DNA of 64,000 nt from Agarophyton chilense. Its lineage: Eukaryota; Rhodophyta; Florideophyceae; Gracilariales; Gracilariaceae. The notes beneath the pieces are model-generated. The model made no database searches and was not told the DNA's origin. It was given only the letters and a program-made list of their open reading frames with translations. Each line of letters opens with the position of its first letter. Within the stretch, counting starts at the first letter, position 1. A program made the position numbers and the translations under genes. This document shows, piece after piece, positions 24,000-33,589 of the stretch. The stretch spans positions 186,001 through 250,000 of the forward strand of contig JARGXX010000095.1 in assembly GCA_030374765.1 (NCBI GenBank), written 5' to 3'.

Positions 24000-24350
24000 G
24001 CATGGAAAAGTGAAGCGTTTAGACGCGGCGAGCGGAATTTCGGGGAAGCTGTGGAGCTCGCGCGCCAAAAAGCAGTGCACATGCGCATCACGGCGTGACA
24101 GAAGCAAGGGGGCGGGGGAGGGAGGGTGCGCCCAATTCACGTGCCAACTCCGCTGGGCGTTGCCACAGCACATAACGTGTAACGCCCGAATACACGTGGC
24201 GCTTCTGCAGCTCCGCCACGCAGGCGGCACATATATCGCGACGTGCTTGGCGCGCGACCGCTTGCGCGCACGTCACTTTCTCGCCATTTGCGCGCAAACC
24301 ACGTCTGTCACGCGTGCCTTTCAACAGCCCCCTACGTGTCTTAATTGCAC
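24000..24350. promoter_or_regulatory. Promoter-like CpG island without a gene
   Basis: Dense CG content with CCAAT at 24132-24136 next to CACGTG at 24138-24143, plus GCGCGC runs near 24060 and 24250. This is the same motif set found at the starts of real genes at 31.6 and 63.9 kb. No open frame of either strand starts here with an ATG and protein character. It may drive a non-coding RNA or be the remnant of a lost gene. Confidence 0.3.
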
Positions 24351-27300
24351 CACGTTGTTACACGCCCACCGACTTACACCGTACATCAGCACAGTCGCCA
24401 ATGCCTGCCCGATTTACACTTCTGCATCCATTGGTCCACCTCGCCTCATACCACACAGTTTTCGTCACATCTCCTCGACCCATGTAGCTCATGGGGTTCT
24501 CTTCCTCCAAGCCCTTCCCCATGAACAAAACTCCACAAACACAAACAGCTGTAGGAAAAGCTTCACCCTTCTTTAAATATGATAGCAACAAACGAATGCT
24601 GAGTTGGGCAACCATAGTCACAATGGGAGCCAAACCGTGATCTGAAAAGCTCCCAGAATCTCACACCCTTCAATCCCTTCTTAGATCTACTTGAATATAT
24701 ATATTTTTTAAAAAAGGCTTGTACAGACAAAGCGCCACAAGTGGTTGCGGGTTTGAACTGGGCAACGCTTTTTGTAAAACTCACATGGTCTGAAAACTAC
24801 TAATCTCTCTACCATTGCTGGCATATGATAAATTGACGTCCATTCCACGCGTAAAAGAGCATGAATTCTTCTCCGTTGCACTTGCGAAAACAGTGGGCAT
24901 CCATCTGAGATTGAAACCGACTCATTATTGATCCTTGTCTGTCCAGCGGGATGGTTCTACGTAGTTTGACAAAAAGAATGAAACATACACAAGTATCGAT
25001 TTGAATTGTAGAAAAGGACCATCGGTGACATAGATTAATGGAATGCGAGTTGATTTCATTCCTATTGTTTTCTTTCCTATATTGTATACGTACCGGCGTA
25101 GAATTGTGGGTATATTAAAGCGAGAGAGGGCGAGCAGCGCTGTGGGTTTGAGTTTGGAGCCCCAGCGACTGAAAACGACCCACGAAAGCCACCGAATGAA
25201 TTATGGCCGACATTGCCGCTGATCACATCTTACGGTGCAATCAAAGCGAATTCGTGCTACTCTATGTTGTACAGAAAGAAATTCTCACCTGGAGTTTGTA
25301 GGTGTATTGTTTTTAGACTGGAAATCAAAATAGGCAAATGGTACTGTATTTGATCGGGGCATCACGCACTTTCAAATGTTGTCAAAAAGAGTATGTAAAT
25401 GTTCAATTCCATTTTGGATACCTCATTCATTGCAAAAGCCAGTGCTATTGTACTTGTATTCTTGTTACGATCAAGAGTGCTGAGAAACATGAATGGAATG
25501 AACATGTTTTTACTTGTTTCACATTAACTGGGATGGGGTAGGAATGACTGTAAACGAACTTGCGAGCTGCGTATGGCATCGCACTCGCACGTCACTACAA
25601 CTGGCAGCAAACACAAGCCGTTCTGTTTGAAGGGAGAAATGACAAGCTTTGGATCAGTTCAACTTGACTGCACTTGTTGAGCAGATGTTCGAACTCATGC
25701 AACATGCCGTCAGGAGCAAAAATAGAGAAAGATCGGTCGAGGATGTGAGGCGACGGACGGGGGGGGGGGGGTCTCACACGTTGATGCTGGCGCAAGAAAG
25801 AAGAAAATGGGGCTCCCTTTTTTGACAGGAAGGCATCGCAGGCTTGAGTGTTGGTCCCAGAATCAGAAAATCGCTGAATGGGGCTCTCGTGCCTACACAA
25901 ACAGGTTTGGGTATATTTTGCGGATCAAATCACCGTTGGGCGCTATGCGCCGCATTTGCCCAAGTTTTTTGCGTGTGCTTTTGAATGAACTTTGTGCACC
26001 GCACAAATGCGTTGCACATAGTCTCATACAGAGGGAAACCAGCGCTTGTTGTGCCAACTGGGTGAAATAAAATCACGTGACTGTTGCACCCCTCCGTTTG
26101 ACTCGTTTTGTCAGCGCAAAAACTGTCGCGCAGATTTGGTGCTCTTTTTGGCTCCCCTCTCTAGCCCGGTCTCAGCCATTATTGAGAAGAACTGCTTCAT
26201 GTGGGTGGTGGAATCTCAACGGTAGGGCGTTGCTACTGTTTGAATGTTCTGCTATGCTTACTGTAAACCTTGTTTCAGAACAATTATTGATGGCCATTGA
26301 AGGGCATCGAAATGCCTCTATGCCACCTGATGTCCAACGTTACCTATCAACTAGGATCACCTATTTCGCTTTTGAGCTTTGATGTCGCTCTCATGTTTGC
26401 AGTCGAAGATAGATTTCCGATGTTGTAGTGCAGTTGAAATGCCCTCAGACGCTACCACTGCTGGGCTGCTCATGTTTAGGGGATTCTTGAGTTCTCACTC
26501 TTCGATGCAATTTCTTTTTGGCTTTTTTTTCCTCATGAGCATTGCTTCAGAAAGTTTCGACAAACAAATGCCATAGTGGCAGTGCAGATCAGTAGGGAGC
26601 TGCTGCTAAGCGATACGCTCTGATATGTGATTCATGTGATTCCACGATTACATTTCGTGCAGTGCGACTTGTTTTCGACAGCAGTTAGTCGGAATAGTAT
26701 AAAGAATTTGATACAGAATTAAACCAAGGTTTGTTGGTGAGCCCCTCTATGTTGCTTGACAGCTGTCCGACGTGACGAGTACTTTTTTGAGATAAAAGTA
26801 GGCTCTTTCTGGCACCGGGAATCATTATGGATGGTCTAAATTTGCTGCTGGGTTTATAAACCGCGCGTGAGGACAATCATGGCTGGGGAAATGCACAAGT
26901 GTCATCTCACAGTGGCCATGTGCATGCTTTGCTGGACAAGTGAGCTGTGTGCCCCGTAGATTTTGTTCATATTGTATTGTAGAATGCTTCGCGTGTCATA
27001 CTTGAAAAGGCCGGACAAGTAAACTTGTTACCATTTCCTAACTGCCTCAGGAGAGAGATTGGCCAGACGAGGCAAAAATATGTAACAAGATGAGAAAAGA
27101 GGGCATTGCAACATTTTGAACGATTACTCTGTAGGAATGATCGTGATGGTGTAGATTATTCGGCTGCGGTGAGGTTAGAAATGGCGACGAAAACGTAACC
27201 GACTGTTGGCAGCTGGCAAACTGATGGCGTTTCAAGTTTAGTTTTGTTTTGTTGTTGCGGATGGGGGGTTGGTGTAGGAAGAGAAGGAAGAAAGAAGGCG

Positions 27301-27449
27301 GATTAGGAAAGAAAAGCACACATGACGAGCGAGGAGCGCCTCGCCAAAAAAAAAAAAAAAACCTCGCTGTCCGAAACAGTAAAGAAGAACAAAAGGTGCA
27401 GAGCTGTATCCGCCGTGCAAAGACGCGAGTTGGAGAAGTACATTGGGTA

Positions 27450-27625
27450 TGCAACCCCAGAGAAGGGAAAGCTTTAGGTAAACCCACGTGCGCAGACAGC
27501 GCACCAGACACGCTCTTTACGCGCAATGCGTCTCGCGCGTCTTTATTGCTGAGAAATATGCACGTGTAACGCGCCAATTACCGCCGCTGTCAACCGCCGC
27601 GTCCTTCCCCCACCACCACCTACCT
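27450..27625. promoter_or_regulatory. Promoter-like motif cluster downstream of the zinc finger gene
   Basis: CACGTG at 27484-27489 and again at 27561-27566, CCAAT at 27574-27578 (in GCGCCAAT), in a CpG-rich stretch. It lies about 160 bases beyond the zinc finger stop codon, so it is not that gene's promoter. No gene reads away from it. Confidence 0.3.
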
Positions 27626-27788
27626 GTCGCACTCGCGTAAGAAACTTATTGAATCTTAATCAAAATACAAGGATTGCGCTGTACTGCTGTACTGCGGCTC
27701 TTTTTTTCTTGCTTAGCTCCCTGTTATATACTACCAATCCACCTTGATGATAATCACAGGCTATACACTAATCATGCAATCACACAAA

Positions 27789-28748
27789 CTATTCTCGCGA
27801 TCGGTCTCGCGGGTTGAGGTCATCCAGAACAGTGTCGGCCCAATAGCCCGTTCCTTGTGACGTGGTGTACAGTGCCGGTAACGGAAGCGGCAGCGGCAGC
27901 GACTCACTCCCTACGTTCGCTCCCGCGCTGAGCGCCATTTCCGAGTGCGTCTCCCGACTGTCCGCTTCACCAGGCACCATTTCCACACGCTCGGCCGGCG
28001 CTCCATCCACGCCACCCGCGCCACCCGCGCCACCATGGCTTGGCGTCGTGTACGCAAACTGCGGCACAGCACGCGGCACAGCACGAGAAATATCTGAAAT
28101 GGGATTTTCACCGTTGCGTATGTGAATCCCCTCGTGGTTTCGAAGCGCCCCCTGCCAGCGGAACGGCTGCATACAATAGCGACATGAAAATGGACGTTCG
28201 CCAGTGTGCACGCGCTGGTGCACGCGAAGATTGTCACGACGCGAGTAAAATTGGTGACATACACCGCATTGGAGGTTAGAGTTTGCTGCGGTGCGGCGTC
28301 CGCGGCGGCGACGCGTGGGCGCTGGAGTGGGTGCCATGCGTGATGAGGCGGTGTAGGCACGGGGCTGCGGGGAGGGGCCGGAGGGTAAGGTGAGGCGGGT
28401 GAGTGAGGAGTGCGAAAAGGTGGTGGAGCGGGAGGCTCGGGTATGATGAAATGATGGCTTGAACGACGGCAGAGCGGGCGGAAGTGTGCGAAGTGGAGGT
28501 AGTGGTGGGGCAGCTGCGGTGGTCGGGTATGCGGAGAGTGGCGAGAAGATGGATGAAGCAAGTGGATGCAGTTGAATTGAGAGCGGTGAGAGGAGGGGGG
28601 CGGAGACTGAGTTGGGGTGAATGGACGTGGGTGGTGGCTGGGGATGGGAGGAGCTGCGGGACACCAATGAAGTCTGAGAGATGTGGGGAACGACTTCGGA
28701 TGGGATGTATGGAGTGGAAAGGGCGTGCAAGTGGCCCGGAGTGTGCAT
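27789..28748 (-). CDS. C2H2 zinc finger protein (two fingers)
   Basis: 319 residues from ATG 28748. Residues 1-140 are low-complexity, rich in Pro, Ser, Thr and His. A basic RRRRGRR patch at 146-152 would serve as nuclear signal. Two classical fingers follow: C161, C164, H177, H181, then the canonical HTGERPF linker, then C189, C192, H205, H209. The tail is Gly/Ala/Glu-rich with a Leu-Pro repeat at about 284-291. Two linked C2H2 fingers normally bind a short DNA site, so this is most likely a transcription factor; its targets are unknown. It is divergent from the TRM9-like gene, with 665 bases between starts. The coding strand is strongly skewed to C in the N-terminal half, and a 19-base G run (28870-28888, plus strand) sits just upstream of the start. 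Confidence 0.85.
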   Translation of the reverse strand: MHTPGHLHALSTPYIPSEVVPHISQTSLVSRSSSHPQPPPTSIHPNSVSAPLLSPLSIQLHPLASSIFSPLSAYPTTAAAPPLPPLRTLPPALPSFKPSFHHTRASRSTTFSHSSLTRLTLPSGPSPQPRAYTASSRMAPTPAPTRRRRGRRTAANSNLQCGVCHQFYSRRDNLRVHQRVHTGERPFSCRYCMQPFRWQGALRNHEGIHIRNGENPISDISRAVPRAVPQFAYTTPSHGGAGGAGGVDGAPAERVEMVPGEADSRETHSEMALSAGANVGSESLPLPLPLPALYTTSQGTGYWADTVLDDLNPRDRSRE

Positions 28749-29413
28749 TCTCCAGCGTCACCGCGAGTGGTGGCGAAGAAGCAGGGATACGAGTGGGAGA
28801 AGCGAGAGAGAATGGACGGGGGTGCGGAAGCGGAAGATGTGGGAAGAGAAGGCGATGTTGAGCGAAGGAGGGGGGGGGGGGGGGGGGGCACGTTTTAAGC
28901 TCGAGATGTGAAGAGCCAAATCACGCGCAAGGCGACGGTGGCGTAGCTGTTCGATAAATTACGCCTTTTCAGGGTGTGCGCGCCTTTAATGAGATGCTTT
29001 CCATGCGAAACACTTGTTTTCAATTGGTGGCGCGCGCGCGTTGCGCGCGCCAACAATCTCTATGCTGAGAAGGAGCGGCCCATCACACGCGCGTGGCACG
29101 CGCCGTCCCTGTTGGCACGTACCGCCGCCAACTGTGCTAGAGCGCCGCTACCACTTAGCGCCGTTACTGGCACCGGCTCACACATGTGAGCGACAGCGGC
29201 CAACTCGCGTGAGTGAAGACAGGTGTGCAACGTGTGTGTGTGCAACGTGTCAGTGTGTCCACGGGGCCGAGCGCCGTTCGCGCATTGATATTTATCTAGC
29301 CTAGCTAACTAGCTAGCTAGCTCTCTCTAGGCTAGAGCAGGCGCTCCCCCAATCGTTGTCGGCTCCTTCGACGCGCAGTGTCGTCGTCGTCGTCGTCGTC
29401 GCGTGCATTCAGC
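28749..29413. promoter_or_regulatory. Divergent promoter region between the zinc finger and TRM9-like genes
   Basis: 665 bases, very CpG-rich. It holds a G run at 28870-28888, a GCGCGC-rich inverted repeat around 29026-29052 (GGCGCGCG ... GCGCGCGCC) with an inverted CCAAT (ATTGG, 29022-29026) at its edge, and an inverted repeat TCTAGCCTAG (29295-29304) / CTAGGCTAGA (29327-29336) about 80 bases before the TRM9-like start. A GTC/GTCGTC microsatellite lies at 29380-29401. No clear TATA box was found. Confidence 0.45.
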
Positions 29414-30238
29414 ATGGCGCCCCACACCAGCCCACCCCCCCCTTCCAACCGCTCTGTCTCTGTCGCCCCCAAAAGCGCTCCACCCCCCCCCCGACACCGC
29501 GCCGCTCAGTATGAAAAGCGCCACGTCAACGACGTCTACCACTCCATCGCCCCGCACTTCGCCTCCACCCGCCATGCGCCCTGGCCGCGTGTCAACCACT
29601 TCCTCACCTCTCTTCCCCCCTTCTCCCTCGTCGCCGACGTCGGCTGCGGAAACGGAAAGTACATCTCCGTCCTGCAGCACAACGCGCCCTCCACGCACCA
29701 CATGGTCGCCGTCGACATGTGCGCCCCTCTTCTGCACTACGCCAAGCAGCACCTCCTCCACCCCTCACGCTCCACCTGCGATCTGGCTGTGGCCCATGCC
29801 TTGTACCTCCCGTTCGAGGATGCCTCCTTCCACGCCGCACTCAACATTGCCGTTGTGCATCATTTTGCCACCCAGGAGCGTCGCGTGCAGGCGCTCCGTG
29901 AAACATTGCGCATTCTTGCTCCAAAAGGAAGGGCATTGATCTACGTATGGGCTTTGGAAAGACCCATTGTCATCAAGCCCAAGCGCGGCAACACCTCAAA
30001 GATGCTCAATCGACGCTTTGATTCGCAAGACGTCTTTGTTCCGTGGCACATGCGCCACAAGAAGCAAGGCGCTTCCGACGACCGCATTCTCGCTGACTGG
30101 CATGCTGTGCATCAACGCTACTACCATGTGTATCGTCAGGGCGAACTTGAGCACGAATTAAGTCAAGTTCCTCACGCTCACATCTTGCAGTCCTACTATG
30201 ATCATCAAAACTGGTGCGTACTGCTCGAAAAGCGCTAG
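29414..30238 (+). CDS. TRM9: tRNA wobble-uridine carboxymethyl methyltransferase (Trm9/ALKBH8 type)
   Basis: 274 residues from ATG 29414 (AGCATGG context); upstream codons are non-ATG. After a Pro/Ser-rich leader of about 30 residues the protein shows the family opening EKRHVNDVYHSIAPHF and STRHAPWPRV, then motif I DVGCGNGKY at 75-83 (SAM binding), VAVDMCAP (ribose-binding Asp), LPFEDASFHAALNIAVVHH, and ALRETLRILAPKGRALIYVWA. The length matches stand-alone yeast Trm9 rather than the larger animal ALKBH8. The C-terminus ends in NWCVLLEK, which also fits. The enzyme methylates 5-carboxymethyluridine at wobble U34 of certain tRNAs, working with the small partner Trm112 in the cytosol. There is no intron. 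It is divergent from the zinc finger gene and convergent with OTU1, 184 bases apart. Confidence 0.9.
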   Translation: MAPHTSPPPPSNRSVSVAPKSAPPPPRHRAAQYEKRHVNDVYHSIAPHFASTRHAPWPRVNHFLTSLPPFSLVADVGCGNGKYISVLQHNAPSTHHMVAVDMCAPLLHYAKQHLLHPSRSTCDLAVAHALYLPFEDASFHAALNIAVVHHFATQERRVQALRETLRILAPKGRALIYVWALERPIVIKPKRGNTSKMLNRRFDSQDVFVPWHMRHKKQGASDDRILADWHAVHQRYYHVYRQGELEHELSQVPHAHILQSYYDHQNWCVLLEKR

Positions 30239-30422
30239 CCGTAACACCACCACGTACAACACCGTTTGCAAAGCACACGCCAGTTAAATCCCACTCGCCC
30301 TCCCTTTAATCGTTGCTCTCGAAAACTTATCAATCACAAAATGCATCAAGCGCACTAACTTGTACACTGTTCACCACCGCTCATTTGTTTCTGCTCCGTA
30401 TACCATTGCATTTGGCCGTTTG

Positions 30423-31442
30423 TCAGCTTTCGGAAAACTGCGAGTGACCGCTCTGCTTGGCATGCAATGCAACCTGCTGCTCTCCTTTGAATACGGCGCC
30501 GCACTGCCCGCACTTGAAGCGTGCATTGGCTGTATCTGTGTATTTCCTAGCGTTGTGTTGCGCTTGTGCCACCCTCCTCACGTGGTCCACAACCATACTT
30601 TCTTGTACTTGAAATTGTGTCACATCTAGCTCCAATGATGATGATGCATCGCCAAGCGCAAGCGCCACGTAATTGTAATGAATGCCATCGTATAGAAGGA
30701 AGCCAACGGTGCGATAACCGTTTCCTTCGCCGTACCGATCCAAACGCATCGTCTTCACATCGAATGCGGCGAGCTCCAGCTTAAAATGCTTGGCGAGGAT
30801 GGACAATTCAATGGCGCCGCCCCATGAGTTTTCATTCATGATCCACAGCTGATACTCACTGTTGGACCGACCCAGAAACGCTTCGCCGTACAGCGCCGGC
30901 TGCGCGGCAACGGCGTCTCTAACGATTGTGCGAAGCGAAACTGGCGGTTGTGCAGCGCGACCGAGAAGTGCGTTCACAGAGCGGAACAAGCATGAGTTAT
31001 CGTCTGGAACTTGGCGGATGACGAGGGTTCCGTTGGACAAAATTGATGTGGAGGGAATGGATGATTTGACGGCTGTGGAGGGCATACACGGGTCGGAAGC
31101 GATAGAGGGACTGCGTTTCGACTCAGACGGCGCGGAGGACGTGTTGGACTGGACAACGAGCACATCTCCGTGCGATAGCACAGCAGACACGGGCTGCTCG
31201 TCATCGGCAGCGAGGGGTTTCGGTGGGAAGCCGCTGCGCACTGCGCACGAAGAAAGAAAAGAATTGGGAAGAGGAGGGAGTGTGCATGTTAGCAAGCAAC
31301 GCAACGACAAATGGGAGTGGGTGACGGGGAAAGGCAACGTACGCGATGAGGCACCTAACTGAGCCTTGAGCGAACCGAATGTGGATTGCGGGTCGACCTG
31401 CAGGTCGGACACTCCGCGACTGGAGCGCACTCGCAGCTTCAT
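30423..31442 (-). CDS. OTU1: OTU1/YOD1-type deubiquitinase, two exons
   Basis: Spliced from 31442-31343 and 31240-30423, giving 305 residues; the start is ATG 31442, which opens directly into the UBX-like domain. Residues 1-64 form that domain, ending in RSGFPPKPL and HGDVLVVQ, as in yeast Otu1. The OTU catalytic core spans about 105-230: Asp114 and Cys117 in PDDNSCLFRSV, and His221 in DGIHYNYVAL. A C-terminal C2H2 finger (C277, C280, H293, H299) completes the family layout. The enzyme trims ubiquitin chains on substrates handled by Cdc48/p97, for example in ER-associated degradation; the UBX-like part docks on p97. The intron is 102 bases, a multiple of three without an in-frame stop, so the unspliced frame also stays open. 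It is divergent from the M14-like gene. Confidence 0.88.
   Translation of the reverse strand: MKLRVRSSRGVSDLQVDPQSTFGSLKAQLGASSRTLPFPVTHSHLSLRCLLTCTLPPLPNSFLSSCAVRSGFPPKPLAADDEQPVSAVLSHGDVLVVQSNTSSAPSESKRSPSIASDPCMPSTAVKSSIPSTSILSNGTLVIRQVPDDNSCLFRSVNALLGRAAQPPVSLRTIVRDAVAAQPALYGEAFLGRSNSEYQLWIMNENSWGGAIELSILAKHFKLELAAFDVKTMRLDRYGEGNGYRTVGFLLYDGIHYNYVALALGDASSSLELDVTQFQVQESMVVDHVRRVAQAQHNARKYTDTANARFKCGQCGAVFKGEQQVALHAKQSGHSQFSES
31241..31342 (-). other. Intron of OTU1 (102 bases, frame-preserving)
   Basis: The minus strand reads C|GTACGT at the donor and GCGCAG|TG at the acceptor, with a pyrimidine-rich tail. Removing it joins the UBX-like strand to LRSGFPPKPL, as the family requires; keeping it adds 34 residues rich in Leu, Pro and Ser that no family member needs. 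It is a phase 1 intron and the only one supported in this window. Confidence 0.7.
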
Positions 31443-31903
31443 TGGAAGATGGAGCACGCGGCAATTGGGGGGGCGAGTGGCGGCGACTGACGGCGACTCG
31501 CAGGTAGAGGGCGTGCGTGTGCGGGCGGACTGCGCGTTGTGCGCGCGAGGCACCGAACGGGCGGACCTGCGTCGCGAGCGCGATGGAACGGCGACAGTAA
31601 CCGAACCTGCACACTAAGACACCGCTGCCACGTGGGTCTGCGCCATTGGCCGGTGCCGCCCCCCGCCCCACACCGGCCAATTGCACCGCCGCCTTTTGAA
31701 TTACAACTTCTCCCCCTTTCAGTCGCCACGCTGCCACTGCCGTTGTGCCTGCACCCGGCTGGCACATTACGCTCAAACTTGATCTTCGCCTTCATTTTTA
31801 CTTGTCATCCTCAACTCGTCTCGACCGCGCGCGTGTGGCTCAACATGCCGCCTCGTCTCAGGTGAACACCCATTCCCCCGAACACCGCATTTGAGCAGCA
31901 GCA
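31443..31903. promoter_or_regulatory. Bidirectional promoter with mirrored CCAAT boxes
   Basis: 461 bases between the starts of OTU1 and the M14-like gene. An inverted repeat of 11 bases, ATTGGCCGGTG (31645-31655) and CACCGGCCAAT (31671-31681), puts one CCAAT box on each strand around a C-rich GC-box core (GCCCCCCGCCCC). Its midpoint is within about 10 bases of the midpoint between the two start codons. A palindromic CACGTG lies at 31629-31634. The symmetry suggests that one factor-binding unit, likely NF-Y plus a GC-box protein, drives both genes. Confidence 0.6.
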
Positions 31904-33589
31904 ATGCACCGTCTTCCCGCGCTCGTTCTTTTGCTGCTGCTTCCCAGCGTTCTGTCATTTGAGAGCTTGATTCAGGCGCAAGGCGAGCTGCGAAAGGATC
32001 GCCCCGTGCGTCCTTTGCAATTCGCCGCTCCGGATTGGAATCTCTACCATCGTACCGACCGTCTCTTTGACGCCCTTATCGCCGCAGCTCAGTCGTGCCA
32101 TCATTATACAGTCACTCCTTTTGTTATCGACACCAGCCAGTCTCTCACACCTGAAAATCCCCCCAAGTCTAAACCGATAACCACTGACTCTAACTTGCCT
32201 ACCTCCGGCTCCGACGGCCTTTTATATTTTACCGTCCGCTCCCGCCCGTCTGCTCGCTTTTCTTTGCGTGCACAGCCAACCCCATCCACGCGCTCCGTTT
32301 TCGTCTTTGGCGAGGAGGGCCGTGATTTGCTAACTTCTGAAATCTCACTGCGCGTCCTCACCCAAATGTGCACAAATCAAACCTCTATTCCTCATCTCCC
32401 TCCGCAACTGCAGCTAATCTTGGTCCCTGTTGTAAATCCTGATGGCCGCACTATCGCTGAAATGGGTCGTCGCTGCGACCGCACCAATGCAAATGACGTT
32501 GAAATAGACAGAAACTGGCCGTCATTCTGGCGCTTCGAAGAGTATCAACAACGTGATGCCACAAAAACAAAAGTTTCCGCCCTTCGTGCCGCCGTTTCGC
32601 GCCGTTTTTCTCGTGCTGATGCCGCCTCTGAAGACGCTGCGTCTCCCATCACCGGTACGCACCCTTTCTCGGAGCCCGAGTCTCGCGCGCTGAGAAACCT
32701 TGTATATCTTCTGCGCCCGGCCAGCTATGTCAGCCTTCGAAGCGGTGCGCCGGCTATGACGTGGCCTTGGGACTGCAAACAAGAGGCATTGTCTCTCGAG
32801 AAGGAAAAACGTCTATCACATGTCATGAAGAGCGTGAGCGCTGCTCACTGCAGCCGATGCAAGTCTGGACATTCGAGAAACGCTACGGGCGCGACCAAAT
32901 GCGGAACAAGCATGGACTACATGTATGGCACTATGCGAGTGCCATTTGTGTATTCTTGGCATGTTTATGATGCTCAAGCACCGCATGGTGATTGTTTCCG
33001 GAAGCATAACCCGATAAGTAGGTCGGCATACGATCGCATCACCAACAACTGGGCAGGAGCCGTGCTCAACTTTTCGCTTGCCGTGCACACTTGGACTACT
33101 CTAGAAAGTGAACAGGGTCCCGAAGTTGCAGAACAAAACGCTTCTCTCACAGCTGCAGAGGCTACCGTATGGCGTGCACAGGCCATCGCTGAAGGCATGC
33201 CAGACCCAGAGAGTCCTGAGAAAGAGGATAACAACACCATTTCAGAGGAGAACTCAGGACCCATTAAGCCAATCACTAAAGACATCGAGCCAAAGGGAAA
33301 TGGCCAGGGAGTTGAAAAGCCGCCTGCATTTTTGATGCGCGAGGACAATAACGCCCCTTTGCATCATGAACATTCAGTTGACCTTAAAAAGCAAGTCGAT
33401 CACAAAAATTCTGACACAGATGATGACGACTCTCGCTTCCGATTTCTGACGGGATGGACAGGAGCTTGGGCTTCTCTTGGTATACTAAGTCTTGGACTGT
33501 ACATTGCAAAGCGCTATTTCTTTGCAAACGGAAATAAGCGATATAGATTCCGCTCTCGAGGCCCGCGACTGCCAGGGAAGAGAGCGTGA
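31904..33589 (+). CDS. Membrane-anchored M14 carboxypeptidase-like protein, probably inactive
   Basis: 561 residues from ATG 31904. A signal peptide spans about residues 1-18 (hydrophobic run ALVLLLLLPSV). The M14 fold follows from about 45 to 395, with family landmarks LVPVVNPDGR (173-182), DRNWPSFW (202-209), CGTSMDYMYG (333-342) and DCFRKHNP (363-370), closest to the plant-type M14 group. All residues expected to bind zinc or act in catalysis look replaced: E138 for His and D141 for Glu of the HxxE motif, R279 for the third His in the SLHS-type segment, and H353 for the general-base Glu in the TFEIYG-type segment. A Ser/Glu/Asp-rich stalk (400-510), one transmembrane helix (about 515-534) and a short basic tail follow. 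It is therefore a type I membrane pseudoenzyme, perhaps a peptide-binding receptor or chaperone; that role is inference. Confidence 0.75.
   Translation: MHRLPALVLLLLLPSVLSFESLIQAQGELRKDRPVRPLQFAAPDWNLYHRTDRLFDALIAAAQSCHHYTVTPFVIDTSQSLTPENPPKSKPITTDSNLPTSGSDGLLYFTVRSRPSARFSLRAQPTPSTRSVFVFGEEGRDLLTSEISLRVLTQMCTNQTSIPHLPPQLQLILVPVVNPDGRTIAEMGRRCDRTNANDVEIDRNWPSFWRFEEYQQRDATKTKVSALRAAVSRRFSRADAASEDAASPITGTHPFSEPESRALRNLVYLLRPASYVSLRSGAPAMTWPWDCKQEALSLEKEKRLSHVMKSVSAAHCSRCKSGHSRNATGATKCGTSMDYMYGTMRVPFVYSWHVYDAQAPHGDCFRKHNPISRSAYDRITNNWAGAVLNFSLAVHTWTTLESEQGPEVAEQNASLTAAEATVWRAQAIAEGMPDPESPEKEDNNTISEENSGPIKPITKDIEPKGNGQGVEKPPAFLMREDNNAPLHHEHSVDLKKQVDHKNSDTDDDDSRFRFLTGWTGAWASLGILSLGLYIAKRYFFANGNKRYRFRSRGPRLPGKRA

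Larger units (their letters stand above)
20518..27788. other. Gene-poor stretch of about 7.3 kb
   Basis: No supported gene. The longest open frames (23350-23925 minus, 23947-24576 plus) start with GTG, lack a usable ATG or protein-like composition, and mirror low-complexity DNA. Two GC-rich, CpG-rich islands (24.0-24.35 kb and 27.45-27.62 kb) look like promoters and are listed separately. A minus-strand open frame at 22255-21842 has a protein-like look (RVSFHDVPPKSARA) but no ATG and no recognised family. A G-run lies near 25.76 kb and an A-run at 27.35 kb. Confidence 0.45.

Noticed and set aside
23947-24576. Open frame of about 209 codons on the plus strand
   Set aside because: It begins with GTG, contains no ATG, and its composition mirrors the CpG-rich DNA of a promoter-like island.
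27911-28891. Long minus-strand ORF overlapping the zinc finger gene in another frame
   Set aside because: A Pro/Ser-rich shadow produced by the C-rich coding strand; the zinc finger frame has real domains.
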